A stretch of 64,000 nt of DNA from Vicia villosa (taxonomy: Eukaryota; Streptophyta; Magnoliopsida; Fabales; Fabaceae), in NCBI RefSeq assembly GCF_029867415.1, contig NW_026706160.1:62001-126000 (forward strand), read 5' to 3'. This document shows, piece by piece, positions 36,499-46,103 of the stretch; the stretch's first letter is position 1; every line of letters begins with the position of its first letter. Position numbers and translations under genes: made by a program. The notes under the pieces were generated by a model, which was not told the origin of the DNA, made no database searches, and saw only the letters and a list, made by a program, of their open reading frames with translations.

Positions 36499-39400
36499 TC
36501 ACGAATTGACGAACCTAAAGAATGGCAACCCGAGCCTATTCTTTACAAAATCTTTCCTTAGACTAACCGGGATGGAATCAAAATAAGAATAATTAGTAAG
36601 ATTAAGTCCTATGTTAGCAAGCTCGTCGGCACAACTATTACCCTCCCTAAAAATATGGGAGACCACAAAATTCCAATTAGTGATTAAATTTATACAATTC
36701 GCCCATCTATTTCTAATTATCCACGGCACCAAATAAGGAGGATTAAAAGCCTTGACCACTGCCATGGAATCAGTTTCCAACCAAAGCCTATGCCAATTTC
36801 TCTCATGGGCGAACTCAATAGCAAACATTGCACCTGTAAGTTCGGCGATGAGCGAATTTGAAACCTCCAAACCAACAGCAAAAGCTCCTAAAAACTCGCC
36901 ATTATTATTTCTCGCGATGCCACCACAAGCGGAGAGACCGGAAGAGAAAGCCCCATCACAATTAATTTTGGTCCAATACACCGGAGGAGGTTTCCAAAGA
37001 ACCTCGATAATAATAGGAGCTTTAGGAGGACGAATAACAATTTGAAACCTTTTAAGCATTTCGAAGTCAGCCATATTCAAAAACGAACCTTCAGTGCTAC
37101 TAGCAGCCAAAGCAACCGCGTCTAAAATATACGCCACAGAGGAATTGAAACTATATTTGATATCATGAAATCTGACCTGGTTGCGTGCGGACCAAATAGC
37201 ATAGAGAAGAAAAATTATTGCAGCAGTAATGGCAGCCCGGCGCTGCCCCGAACCAGCAGAGGAGAGAATACTATCGACATCATCCCAACCAGAGATAAAC
37301 CTGTCCCTATTCAGCTGGTTTTTAAACCAGTGCCAAAGATGTGCAGCAACACTGCACTCAAAGAAAAGATGCTGAACCGATTCTTCCGCAACATGACAAA
37401 GATCACAACGGGAAGGTAAAGAGAACAAACGCCGTTTTAATTGATCATCAGTGGACACCTTGTTATTAAGCAACTTCCACATGAAACACGACTTCGAGGG
37501 AGGAATAGTTTTTGACCAAATCCAAAGCCACCAGCTTTTACGAATACCTTTTGCCCTTTTGAATTCAAAACAATCCTTGGCAGACAGATCACCGTTTGGA
37601 GAATGAATCCATATTCTCGCATCCGGACAAAGATCGAACGGAATATGATGAGCAAGAATCCTACTCTGCAACGAAGAAGGAATAGGGATGCAAGAATTCG
37701 AAAAGTCCCATTTCCCGTTAACAATAATGCTGCTGACTTTTTGCTCTTCAAGCTGAACCGCATCTGACATAACCAGGCTAAAATCTGAACCACACCACTT
37801 ATCGCGCCAAAGATTAATAGTATTACCATTTCCTAAACACCAAGAAGAGTTTTCCTCCACTGTAGTTAATTCTACTTTGAGGCTAGACCAAATGGAGGAG
37901 TAAATATGATGATTGATGAATCTGCCTTTTCTTTGAACCCTTAGCCGAAGCACTGCTGCCCAGTCTGTCTCAGAATTTAACAGGTCCCAAGCTAGCTTCA
38001 AATTATAGGCTTCATTCAGTTTAACCAACGAACGAAGCCCGAGCCCGCCTTCCAATACCGGGTTGCACATATCCTTCCACGAAACTGTAATAACCTTAGT
38101 TTTAGATATCTCCCCACTCCAAATAAACCTTTTAATCGCCCTCTCAATATCACGAATGAGAGAAATCGGCCACGCATATATAGCAAAACTATGAATCAGC
38201 ATGCTCTGGATAACGGATTTGACAAGTTCCACCCTACCGGCAAACGACAATAACGAACCCTTCCAATAAGCTAATTTATTTATCACCCTATCCGCAATAG
38301 GTCGAAGATAAACCGCTTTTGGCTTGCCCTTAAAAATAGGAATTCCAAGATAAACAAACGGGTAATCACCAATCTTGAAACCCGATAGCTTCGAGAGAAT
38401 ATTAAGTCTAGAAGAAGTCATGGCTCCGCCAAAAATGTGAGACTTTGAGCAATTAACCCTTTGACCTGAAACAGCCGCATACTCGTCAAAAGTAGAGATG
38501 AGAAGCTTAAGGTTTGAAACTTTACCTTTGCAGAATATGAATACATCATCGGCATAAAGAATATGAGACGGAATCGTAACGCCGTTAGGCCCCTTGATTA
38601 ACTCTAGCTCCTTACTCGCCGCCAGCAAACCAATTTTACGACTAAGAACCTCTTCCGCCAGACAAAATAATAGAGGAGAAAGCGGATCACCTTGTCGGAC
38701 CCCACGGGAACAAGGAAAATAACCATTAAAAGCACCGTTAATATTAACCGACATCGTAGCAGATTGAAGAATGCTCTTGATCCAAAAACAGAATTTGGAA
38801 TTGAAACCAAACCTTTGAAGAACCTGTAAGAGGAAATCCCAATTCAAAGTATCGAATGCTTTAGAAATGTCCACTTTCAAAGCAACATTACCACACCACG
38901 CTTTCGAGTCCAGAAGATTGATAGCTTCAGAAGCCAGCCCTATGCAATCATGAATCTGTCTTCCACGAATAAAACCTCGTTGCTCCTTTGAGACAAGAAT
39001 AGGCATTATAGCTGCAAGCCGATCCGCAATAATCTTTGTTATGATTTTGAATTTGAAATTAGAAACTGCAATAGGTCTGAAGAGATCTAAGGAATCAGCC
39101 CCGGAAACTTTGGGAATGAGGATGATAACATTAGCATTGAACCCAGGAAGCACCCAACCTGTGTTGAAAAACTGTATTACCGCATTAGAGACGTCCGTCT
39201 TAATGATATCCCAGTAATTTTGATAGAACACAGCCCTGAAACCATCCGGCCCAGGCGCACTATCACCATTCAGGTTAACAACTGCGGCAGAAATTTCAGC
39301 CAACGAAGGGGTAACGGTTAGCAAATGATTCGTAGCATCATCAACCAAGGCAGGAATTGTGCTATCAATCAAGCTGCAATCCTGCAAAGAAAAGGAGTTA

Positions 39401-40614
39401 GCAGAAAACAGAGTTTTGAAATAATTAATGGAGCATTCCTCAATCTCCTTCGGCTCAGTAAGGAGGGAGCTTCCATTCCTAAGCAGTGAAATAGGGCGAA
39501 AGCTCTGTTTAATCTTGGCGACTCGATGGAAAAAAGCGGTATTACGATCACCGTCCAAGTGCCATTTGACTTTAGATTTGGATCTCCAAAACTTCTCCTC
39601 CATCGCAAGAGCTTGTTGTAACGTGACTTGAGCATCAGACTCTTGCTGCTTCAGACAATTATTTAAGCCCTGGTTCTGAATGTTGTTTTGAATAATTCCT
39701 AAGGACTCCTCAGCTCTCCTTACGTTATCTGAAACATTACCGAAACAGGTTCGATTCCAATGCTTCAGATCTTTTTTCAGCATCTGTAACTTCTTACTTA
39801 ACACAAACATCGGGCATCCAACAACCGGCTGTGACCAGACAGATTCAATCAACCCCCGACAACCATCGTGCAAGACCCACGGGCTCAGAAATTTGAAAAT
39901 AGAGGCCTTCCTAACAGCAGCAATACCAAAATCCAGGAGAAGAGGGTAATGGTCAGAGCAGACTTTATGGAGAGTGTTCACTGATAAATTCGAGCAAGAG
40001 TCTAACCACAACGAATTCCCTATACATCTGTCTAACCGACGCTCAATGAGAAACGGAGGGTCCCTCTTGTTAGACCACGTAAACCAAGCTCCAGTAGTAG
40101 GAAAATGATGCAAATTATTCGAGTCCGACCAACCTCGGAAGTCCAACATGGGCGCTTTAGCTGGACTATTTCTCCCACGGTGTTCATGGGCACCGATAAT
40201 AGCGTTGAAATCACCAAACAGGGCCCAAGGCAGAGGATAGGTACTCATAATGCTATCCAACTCCTTCCAAAGATCTTTACGCTTATACAAATTCGTGGAA
40301 GCATAAACTGCAGCAATAGCCATTAAACAATTATCGACTGGAATCGTTAGAGCCACAAACTGCTCAGACGACAAAAGAATACTTGGAGAAAGGTCCATCT
40401 TGCAAAGACACCACAGGGAAGGTTGATCCAAAGAATTACAAGAGAACAATTTAAGTCCAAGTTTATTGAACCAAAGATGAGGGAGCTTTGCGAAATCCAC
40501 TTTAGGCTCCGCAATAAAAAGAAAATCAGGATTATGAAGCTTCAGCAATCGTTTCAAGGCTAATCTCGAGGAAGCATTAGCCACACCCCTTATGTTCCAG
40601 TAGATGCACTTCAT
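36499..40614 (-). CDS. LINE-2 ORF2: endonuclease, RT, zf-RVT, RNase H
   Basis: 1371 residues. An N-terminal EEP endonuclease (about 1-235; KCIYWNIRGVAN, EPKVDF, ALFGDFNAI, SDHYPLLLDF). Reverse transcriptase (about 450-760; FRPIAVSNFKFKIITKIIADR, ALKVDISKAFDTLNW, RQGDPLSPLLF, ILYADDVFIF). A zf-RVT domain (about 1040-1120; CDLCHVAEESVQHLFFEC). A C-terminal RNase H (about 1235-1360; NCDGAFSSG, AELTGAMFA, ETDSMAV, CADELAN). All catalytic residues that I can check are present. This is the copy-and-paste enzyme of plant L1 elements with an acquired RNase H. Its ATG overlaps the stop of ORF1 (ATGA at 40614-40611), suggesting coupled translation. Confidence 0.95.
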   Translation of the reverse strand: MKCIYWNIRGVANASSRLALKRLLKLHNPDFLFIAEPKVDFAKLPHLWFNKLGLKLFSCNSLDQPSLWCLCKMDLSPSILLSSEQFVALTIPVDNCLMAIAAVYASTNLYKRKDLWKELDSIMSTYPLPWALFGDFNAIIGAHEHRGRNSPAKAPMLDFRGWSDSNNLHHFPTTGAWFTWSNKRDPPFLIERRLDRCIGNSLWLDSCSNLSVNTLHKVCSDHYPLLLDFGIAAVRKASIFKFLSPWVLHDGCRGLIESVWSQPVVGCPMFVLSKKLQMLKKDLKHWNRTCFGNVSDNVRRAEESLGIIQNNIQNQGLNNCLKQQESDAQVTLQQALAMEEKFWRSKSKVKWHLDGDRNTAFFHRVAKIKQSFRPISLLRNGSSLLTEPKEIEECSINYFKTLFSANSFSLQDCSLIDSTIPALVDDATNHLLTVTPSLAEISAAVVNLNGDSAPGPDGFRAVFYQNYWDIIKTDVSNAVIQFFNTGWVLPGFNANVIILIPKVSGADSLDLFRPIAVSNFKFKIITKIIADRLAAIMPILVSKEQRGFIRGRQIHDCIGLASEAINLLDSKAWCGNVALKVDISKAFDTLNWDFLLQVLQRFGFNSKFCFWIKSILQSATMSVNINGAFNGYFPCSRGVRQGDPLSPLLFCLAEEVLSRKIGLLAASKELELIKGPNGVTIPSHILYADDVFIFCKGKVSNLKLLISTFDEYAAVSGQRVNCSKSHIFGGAMTSSRLNILSKLSGFKIGDYPFVYLGIPIFKGKPKAVYLRPIADRVINKLAYWKGSLLSFAGRVELVKSVIQSMLIHSFAIYAWPISLIRDIERAIKRFIWSGEISKTKVITVSWKDMCNPVLEGGLGLRSLVKLNEAYNLKLAWDLLNSETDWAAVLRLRVQRKGRFINHHIYSSIWSSLKVELTTVEENSSWCLGNGNTINLWRDKWCGSDFSLVMSDAVQLEEQKVSSIIVNGKWDFSNSCIPIPSSLQSRILAHHIPFDLCPDARIWIHSPNGDLSAKDCFEFKRAKGIRKSWWLWIWSKTIPPSKSCFMWKLLNNKVSTDDQLKRRLFSLPSRCDLCHVAEESVQHLFFECSVAAHLWHWFKNQLNRDRFISGWDDVDSILSSAGSGQRRAAITAAIIFLLYAIWSARNQVRFHDIKYSFNSSVAYILDAVALAASSTEGSFLNMADFEMLKRFQIVIRPPKAPIIIEVLWKPPPVYWTKINCDGAFSSGLSACGGIARNNNGEFLGAFAVGLEVSNSLIAELTGAMFAIEFAHERNWHRLWLETDSMAVVKAFNPPYLVPWIIRNRWANCINLITNWNFVVSHIFREGNSCADELANIGLNLTNYSYFDSIPVSLRKDFVKNRLGLPFFRFVNS

Positions 40615-41894
40615 AAGGACAGTTTAGTTGGCCCTGCTTGAGACCTGATGGAAAGTTTTTTCTTCAACCTTGCCGAGCGTTTATGTTTCAAAGATTCAAC
40701 CGCACCTGTGAAAGCACCCACAGGAACCTCTGGAATCTCTGCCAGCGTTGCCCAAGAGTTATGCAGAAACCCTTCACTTTGCACCACCAATTCCTGAGTA
40801 GCATCAACAAAGGACGAAGAAGGAGTTCCTGAGTCAGCTTCAGGTTGTGAAACAAAGTTTTGAGAGTTAGGACTCACAATAATCTCCTTCCCTATCATTA
40901 CCGGATCACTGTTCCTTTCACTTTCAACAATTGGTTCAATAACAGTATTCACCACTCCCTGCTCACTACCACTGACCATGTCACGTTCCTGATCAACAGG
41001 AGGTACGACAACCTCTGGAGGTAAAGGATTAGATTTACGCATAAATATGGCCTGAGGTTTAGGGATTGTCGCACTGGTTTGTGGTCTCAATACTTTACAT
41101 TCTTGCACCATGTGACCCGTTTTCCTGCAGTGACTGCAAAATTCGGGTAAATTCTCGTATTCAATATCTGAGAAGAAGGCAAACCCTTCCCTTTCCACCA
41201 GGACATTATGATGCAGAGGCAAGCTCAAGTCCATATCGATTAAGACTCTAACAAATTGTTCAAATGTTCGGTCCACCCTAGCTTTTGCAGAAACAGAGTC
41301 GATGCAGATAGGAGTGCCGACGCTGGACGCTATCGCAAATAGAATCCTGGGTCTCCAGTACTCCTGTGCAAGCCCGTGAAATCTAACCCACACTTGAGCA
41401 GAAGTATTGCTTTGTATCGCAGGATTAAAGTCTCTTGTCCAAGCAAACAATTTTAGCGAACCAGGGTTTAAACTAATGGAGCCAGAAGCCCGAACCCTTC
41501 TCATATCTTCAGTGCTTGAAAAAGTGAATTCATAGTAACCCTTTCCCAAGGATTGAACACCCCAGCTCTTCACCTCCGACCACATCTGAGATAATTTCTT
41601 TCTGAGAGCTACCACTGTAAGGGGAGTAGTACCTTTAGGCCAAATCACCCTGCCGTGGAGATTAAATTTGCATTCTTCAAGCCCAGCTTTGTATTCATCC
41701 TCTGGGATTGTGATAGAGGGTCTGTCCCCTTTGATAACGGGTGGAGGAAATTGAGACGTAGGGATATCACAAACTCCTTTGAGAACCTGGGCAAACGATT
41801 TCCCCTGTGACTGTTTCGGACTTTCGGGAACAGCAGCATGAGAAGAATGTTGAATATAAGGACCGATTTCTGGGAAAAGATCAACTAAATCCAT
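40611..41894 (-). CDS. LINE-2 ORF1: DUF4283 nucleic-acid-binding protein
   Basis: 427 residues from the ATG at 41894. The central region (about 60-220) is a DUF4283 domain (LHGRVIWPKGTTPLTVVALR, FAWTRDFNPAIQ, WVRFHGLAQEYW), followed by a CCHC zinc knuckle (CSHCRKTGHMVQEC, about 250-263) and a low-complexity tail. This is the usual ORF1 of plant L1-type LINEs, thought to coat the element's RNA. It is uninterrupted and its stop overlaps the ORF2 start by two bases. Confidence 0.93.
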   Translation of the reverse strand: MDLVDLFPEIGPYIQHSSHAAVPESPKQSQGKSFAQVLKGVCDIPTSQFPPPVIKGDRPSITIPEDEYKAGLEECKFNLHGRVIWPKGTTPLTVVALRKKLSQMWSEVKSWGVQSLGKGYYEFTFSSTEDMRRVRASGSISLNPGSLKLFAWTRDFNPAIQSNTSAQVWVRFHGLAQEYWRPRILFAIASSVGTPICIDSVSAKARVDRTFEQFVRVLIDMDLSLPLHHNVLVEREGFAFFSDIEYENLPEFCSHCRKTGHMVQECKVLRPQTSATIPKPQAIFMRKSNPLPPEVVVPPVDQERDMVSGSEQGVVNTVIEPIVESERNSDPVMIGKEIIVSPNSQNFVSQPEADSGTPSSSFVDATQELVVQSEGFLHNSWATLAEIPEVPVGAFTGAVESLKHKRSARLKKKLSIRSQAGPTKLSL

Positions 41895-42738
41895 GGGGAC
41901 ACGAATAGAACAGTAAGAAAACTAGGGTTTATCGCCCCCAAATCGATTTCATTCGTCTATCAGTTCGAGCCGTCATTAACTTCATATAAACACATAACTA
42001 GTTAAATTGTAAAACACGTAAGTAGCCAAATTGTAAAACAACCTTATAACCGCCAAATTGCCAATAGCCGTATACGATATTAGCCGTCGTTGGTCTTATA
42101 TACAGTGCAAACAAAAGTAATATTAAATTTTAAAAAAGTGAGGCCCTAGGCGGTGGCCTTGTTGGCCTACCCCTAGGGCCAGGCCTGCTATTGACAGATC
42201 AGAAGCAAATGAGAATGAGGCTTTTGAGCATTTGACTCCAGAATTTTTAAGCTGTTTGAAAATGTCTGATTTGCCTAATCATTGATTATAATTGAAGATT
42301 GGCACAACCATTATGTTGATAAGGAATTTGGATCAATCAGAAGGACTTTGCAATGATACAAGATTGACGGTAACAAGGCTAGCAAATCATGTGATTGAGG
42401 CTAAGATTATTTCAGGTACACATGTAGGAAACACTATTTACATACCTAGAATGTCTTTGTCTCCTTTGCAATCCCCTTGGCCATTCAAACTTATTAGAAG
42501 ACAATTACCCATCATTGTTTCATTTGCAATGACAATAAATAAATCTCAAGGTCAATCATTAGACTATGTGGGTTTATATTTGCCAAAAGACGTCTTCAGC
42601 CATGGACAACTTTATGTTGCAATGTCAAGAGTCAAAAGCAAAGGAGGCTTGCAAATTTTAATTCATGACAAAGACAAATTGCCATTGCAAGAAACAACAA
42701 ATGTGGCTTTCAAAGAGGTTTTCCACAATGCTGTATAG

Positions 42739-43260
42739 GTATTATCATTCCATATTATATTGTTTTTACATTTTTTTACTTTCATATACAGTACTCATTT
42801 TTAATATGGACTTGCATGATTTTTATTATACAAGGGAAGAAAGGTCCTACATTTAAAGGTGACTACCTAGGATGATGTTTCACTTCAAAATTGCTAACTA
42901 TATTCCTAAGGTATATGCTCATGTCCAATAATTTAATTCCTAATTTTCATCCGAGACTTTCTTTAAATATATTAACACTTGTATGCAACTTTGTAGATAT
43001 TAAATATATTCTTATTATTGTTTTTCTATAATTTTCAGAATACAAGGAGAATTTTGGACTATATTTTTTGTGAACTAATTTTGAAGACAATTATTTGTCA
43101 TTTCAATTTCCTTTTGATAATTTTATATAACTATGTAAAACAAATTAACGGTATATTGGTCTCAACTCTATTTCTATTTTATTCAATATGCTACATTATG
43201 AATTTTTAAGACTTTTGTTTTCGTTTGTACAATATGATACACATTAAGATATAAAATTAC
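42739..43260. other. AT-rich 3' part of the Helitron
   Basis: Between the helicase stop and the Helitron terminus. No gene seen; GTATTATC directly after the stop might be an old splice donor. Confidence 0.4.
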
Positions 43261-43289
43261 TCGTGCAGACGCACAGGTCTTCTACTAGT
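43261..43289 (+). other. Helitron 3' terminus
   Basis: A hairpin-like GTGC-AGAC-GCAC at 43263-43274 is followed by CTTCTACTAG and then T, matching the Helitron 3' end rule (short hairpin, CTRR, T). It lies about 550 bp after the helicase stop, on the same strand. The stem is shorter than in young copies. Confidence 0.7.
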
Positions 43290-43494
43290 TTATTTAATGA
43301 TGCAATGGAAATCAAGTCACGGTTTCATATGGATTAAGAACAACTTCTAATTTGTTTGAAAAATATAACATGAAATAAATTACATAAAATATATTATTTT
43401 AAAAACAATAGCATAAAATACACCAAAAAATACGATATTAAAGAATATACCAATAAATATAGTGTTTGAAAAAAATATTATAAACCGATCAATT

Positions 43495-43712
43495 TTACAC
43501 ATACTTTTTTATATGCAAAAGATTGATTTAAAAATTTATTCCATAAAATATATAAATATTTTGTGTCAATGGAATTTGAGATTTGTGAATTATTACACAT
43601 ACTATTTTTATATACAAAAGATTTGATTTTAAAATTTATTCCATAAAATATATAAATATTTAGTGTCAATTAAATTTGAGATTTTTGAATATTTTACACA
43701 TACTACTTATAT
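43495..43712. repeat. About 100-bp tandem repeat upstream of HSP70-A
   Basis: Two copies and a partial third of a unit starting TTACACATACT and containing TTATTCCATAAAATATATAA. One inverted, decayed unit lies at about 50419-50508, upstream of HSP70-B. Confidence 0.8.
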
Positions 43713-43998
43713 ATAAAGAGTAGTGCTATTTAGTACGAAGTAATTTGAACAAGAAATGCAAGAATGAATATGTGTCACTATTTTAGTGGTGAATTTTAAT
43801 TTAATTTTAAATTTAACTTCCTTTTTAATAGGGATCATGGGATTGTGGTGATAATGGATGGTTGAGATCTATTCTTGTATTTCTTATTTTTCTATTTTCT
43901 TACTAATAAGAATTTTCCATATATAAAAGATTCTACATCCGTTTTAAATTTATCCTGGGTCGTACTTGAGGCAAGACCATAACCCTTTTGTTGCATGA

Positions 43999-44099
43999 TA
44001 TATAATATTTCTATTCCTATTCAAGAAAGGGTTTTTGAGTCTTGAATAAAACCTAACCGTTAAAAAGCTTCTTTTTGTTTCTTTTACTTGTAAGACACA
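43999..44099 (+). promoter_or_regulatory. Promoter and leader of HSP70-A
   Basis: TATATAA at 43999-44005 lies about 95 bp before the ATG. The leader ends in a stretch containing AGCTTCTTTTTGTTTCTTTT, shared with the other two HSP70 genes. The palindromic GTGA..TCACGC motif found before B and C is missing here. A single TTCAAGAA (44020-44027) resembles half of a heat-shock element but is weak evidence. Confidence 0.5.
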
Positions 44100-46103
44100 A
44101 TGGCTAAGAAATATGAAGGACGTGCAGTAGGAATAGACCTTGGAACAACGTATTCTTGTGTTGCTGTGTGGCTTGATGATCACGATAGAGTTGAGATTAT
44201 TCATAATGATCAAGGCAACCGAACCACTCCTTCTGTTGTTGCTTTCAACGATGATCAAAGGTTGATCGGTGATGCTGCTAAGAATCAGGTTGCGTCTAAC
44301 CCACAAAACACCTTGTTTGGTAAATTTCTCTTCCCTCTAACACTGTGTTTTGTAAATAGTAGTTATTGAAGACGCTGATTCAAATCTTTATTTAGACAAA
44401 TTGATAATGAGAATTTACTATTAATATTAATATATGTGTTTCTATTTTCAGATGCTAAAAGGTTAATTGGTAGAAAATTTAGTGATGCAATTGTTCAGAA
44501 GGATGTAATGCTGTGGCCATTCAAGGTCATTGCGGGTGTCGAAGACAAACCAATGATTACCCTTAAGTATAAGGGTGAAGAGAAGGAATTTTGTGCTGAA
44601 GAAATATCATCCATGATTCTCTCAAAGGTGCGAGAAATTGCAGAGGCATATCTGGAGTCGTCTGTCAAGAATGCTGTTGTTACTGTGCCGGCTTACTTCA
44701 ATGATTCTCAGCGAAAAGCCACCATAGATGCTGGCGCCATTGCTGGCCTTAATGTAATTCGGATAATCAACGAACCTACTGCTGCGGCTATTGCATATGG
44801 TCTTGATAAGAGAAGAAACTGTGATGGTAAAAGGAATATTTTTGTCTTTGACCTTGGTGGTGGGACTTTTGATGTGTCTATCCTCACAATTAAAGGTGAT
44901 GTCTTTGAAGTAAAAGCTACAGCTGGAAACACTCATCTTGGAGGAGAGGACTTTGATAACAGAATGGTGGACTACTTTGTAAAGGAGTTCAAAAAGAAGA
45001 AAAGAGTGAACATTAGTGGGAATCCAAAAGCTTTAAGGAGATTGAGAACTGCCTGCGAGAGAGCAAAGAGGACACTCTCTTATGCTTTTGTCACTACTAT
45101 TGAGGTAGATTCTTTGTTTCGAGGAATTGATTTTTCTTCATCAATAACCCGTGCCAAGTTTGACGAAATTAACATGGATCTGTTTGATGAATGCATGACA
45201 ATTGTGGAAACTTGTCTGAGTGATTCAAAGATCCACAAGAGTGATATAGATGACGTCGTTCTTGTGGGTGGTTCCTCTAGGATTCCCAAAGTGAAGGATC
45301 TATTGCAGATTTTTTTTGAAGGAAAGGATCTCTGCAAGAGTATAAATCCGGATGAGGCTGTTGCTTATGGTGCAGCTGTTCAGGCTGCTATTTTGAGTGA
45401 AGGCGTTAAGAGTGTCCCAAACTTGGTGCTGCGAGATGTTACTCCACTGTCACTAGGTATCGCAGATGAGTATGATATAATGAGTGTGGTTATTCCTAAG
45501 AATACTTCTGTGCCTATCAAGAAGACAAATAGATATTCGACCGCTAAAGATAACCATTGCGAAGTCTCTATAAAAATTTATGAAGGTGAGAGAGCAAGAG
45601 CCATTGATAACAATCTGCTTGGTTTCTTCAACCTTTCTTGCCGTCCAGGTGCTCTTCGGGGAGAGCCCTTAGATGTATGTTTTGTCATTGATGAAAATGG
45701 TATTCTAACTGTTTCCGCAAAGGAAATATCTACAGGCAATACAAACGAGATCACCATAACTAATGACAAAGAAAGGTTATCATCATTCGACATTAAAAAA
45801 CTGATTGAAGAAGCAGAAACATATCAAGTGGAAGATAGGAAATTCTTAAGAAAGGCCAAGGTAATGAGTGCATTGGATTCTTGTGTTTACAATATGAAGA
45901 AATCATTAAAGAAGGATAATGTTCATTTAATGCTCACTTCTCAAGAAAGGGAGAAGATTAACAATGCTATTACTGTTGCCGAGAATTTGCTTGATAAGAA
46001 TAACCAACAGAATGAAATTGATGTTCTTGAGGGTCATCTGAAGGAGTTGGATAGCATGCTGGAGAAGCTTAATGCCAAGATTGCTAATTTTATTTTTCTT
46101 TAA
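44100..46103 (+). CDS. HSP70: HSP70 chaperone A, C-terminal tail missing
   Basis: Exon 1 is 44100-44319, intron 44320-44451 (GTAAAT..TTCAG) and exon 2 is 44452-46103, giving 623 residues. ATPase motifs are intact: GIDLGTTYS (11-19), DLGGGTF (207-213), VGGSSRIPK (345-353). The intron position, after the codon before DAKRLIG, is the classic one of plant cytosolic HSP70 genes. The substrate-binding and lid regions follow, but the protein ends [15 protein letters not shown], before the acidic tail and EEVD found in cytosolic HSP70s of about 650 residues. It should bind ATP and substrate but not dock EEVD-binding cochaperones (inference). It converges with HSP70-B and is the most diverged of the three. 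Confidence 0.92.

Larger units (their letters stand above)
36424..41983 (-). mobile_element. Full-length L1-type LINE (LINE-2), both ORFs open
   Basis: A 5.56-kb element with the 16-bp duplication ATATAAACACATAACT at 36408-36423 and 41984-41999, and a short T tract after the left copy (poly-A tail). It has a 5' UTR of about 90 bp, ORF1 and ORF2 without stops or frameshifts, and a 3' UTR of about 75 bp. Perfect target duplications and open frames point to a recent insertion, and it could be autonomous. Confidence 0.93.
35960..42187. mobile_element. hAT-type MITE in the helicase, split by LINE-2
   Basis: Starts CAGGGCCGGCCC and ends, inverted, CAGGCCTGGCCC. The perfect 8-bp duplication CTATTGAC flanks it (35952-35959, 42188-42195). 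Without the LINE about 650 bp remain, with no transposase. Its ends resemble those of the outer MITE at 3900-14507 (both have AGGCCT a short way in). Confidence 0.88.
34979..42738 (+). pseudogene. Helitron-type PIF1-like helicase pseudogene, interrupted
   Basis: Exon pieces 34979-35840, 35922-35959 and 42196-42738 encode the helicase half of a plant RepHel protein: EQMLIFNEIMQAV, GVFFLYGYGG, LIIWDEAPM, FGGDFRKILPVVPRG, then GTTIMLIRNLDQSEGLCNDTR, FAMTINKSQGQSLDYVGLYL and FSHGQLYVAMSRV. A one-base loss near 35072 destroys the Walker A ATP-binding motif. The 81-bp intron 35841-35921 has GT..AG ends. The hAT MITE with its LINE splits exon 2; the frame reads through if they are ignored. Stops at 42283-42285 and 42289-42291 follow. 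The N-terminal Rep domain is absent. Confidence 0.9.

Noticed and set aside
44622..44936. Minus-strand open frames over the HSP70 exons (also 48714-49094 and 56109-56489)
   Set aside because: Antisense shadows of conserved coding sequence, repeated in all three genes.
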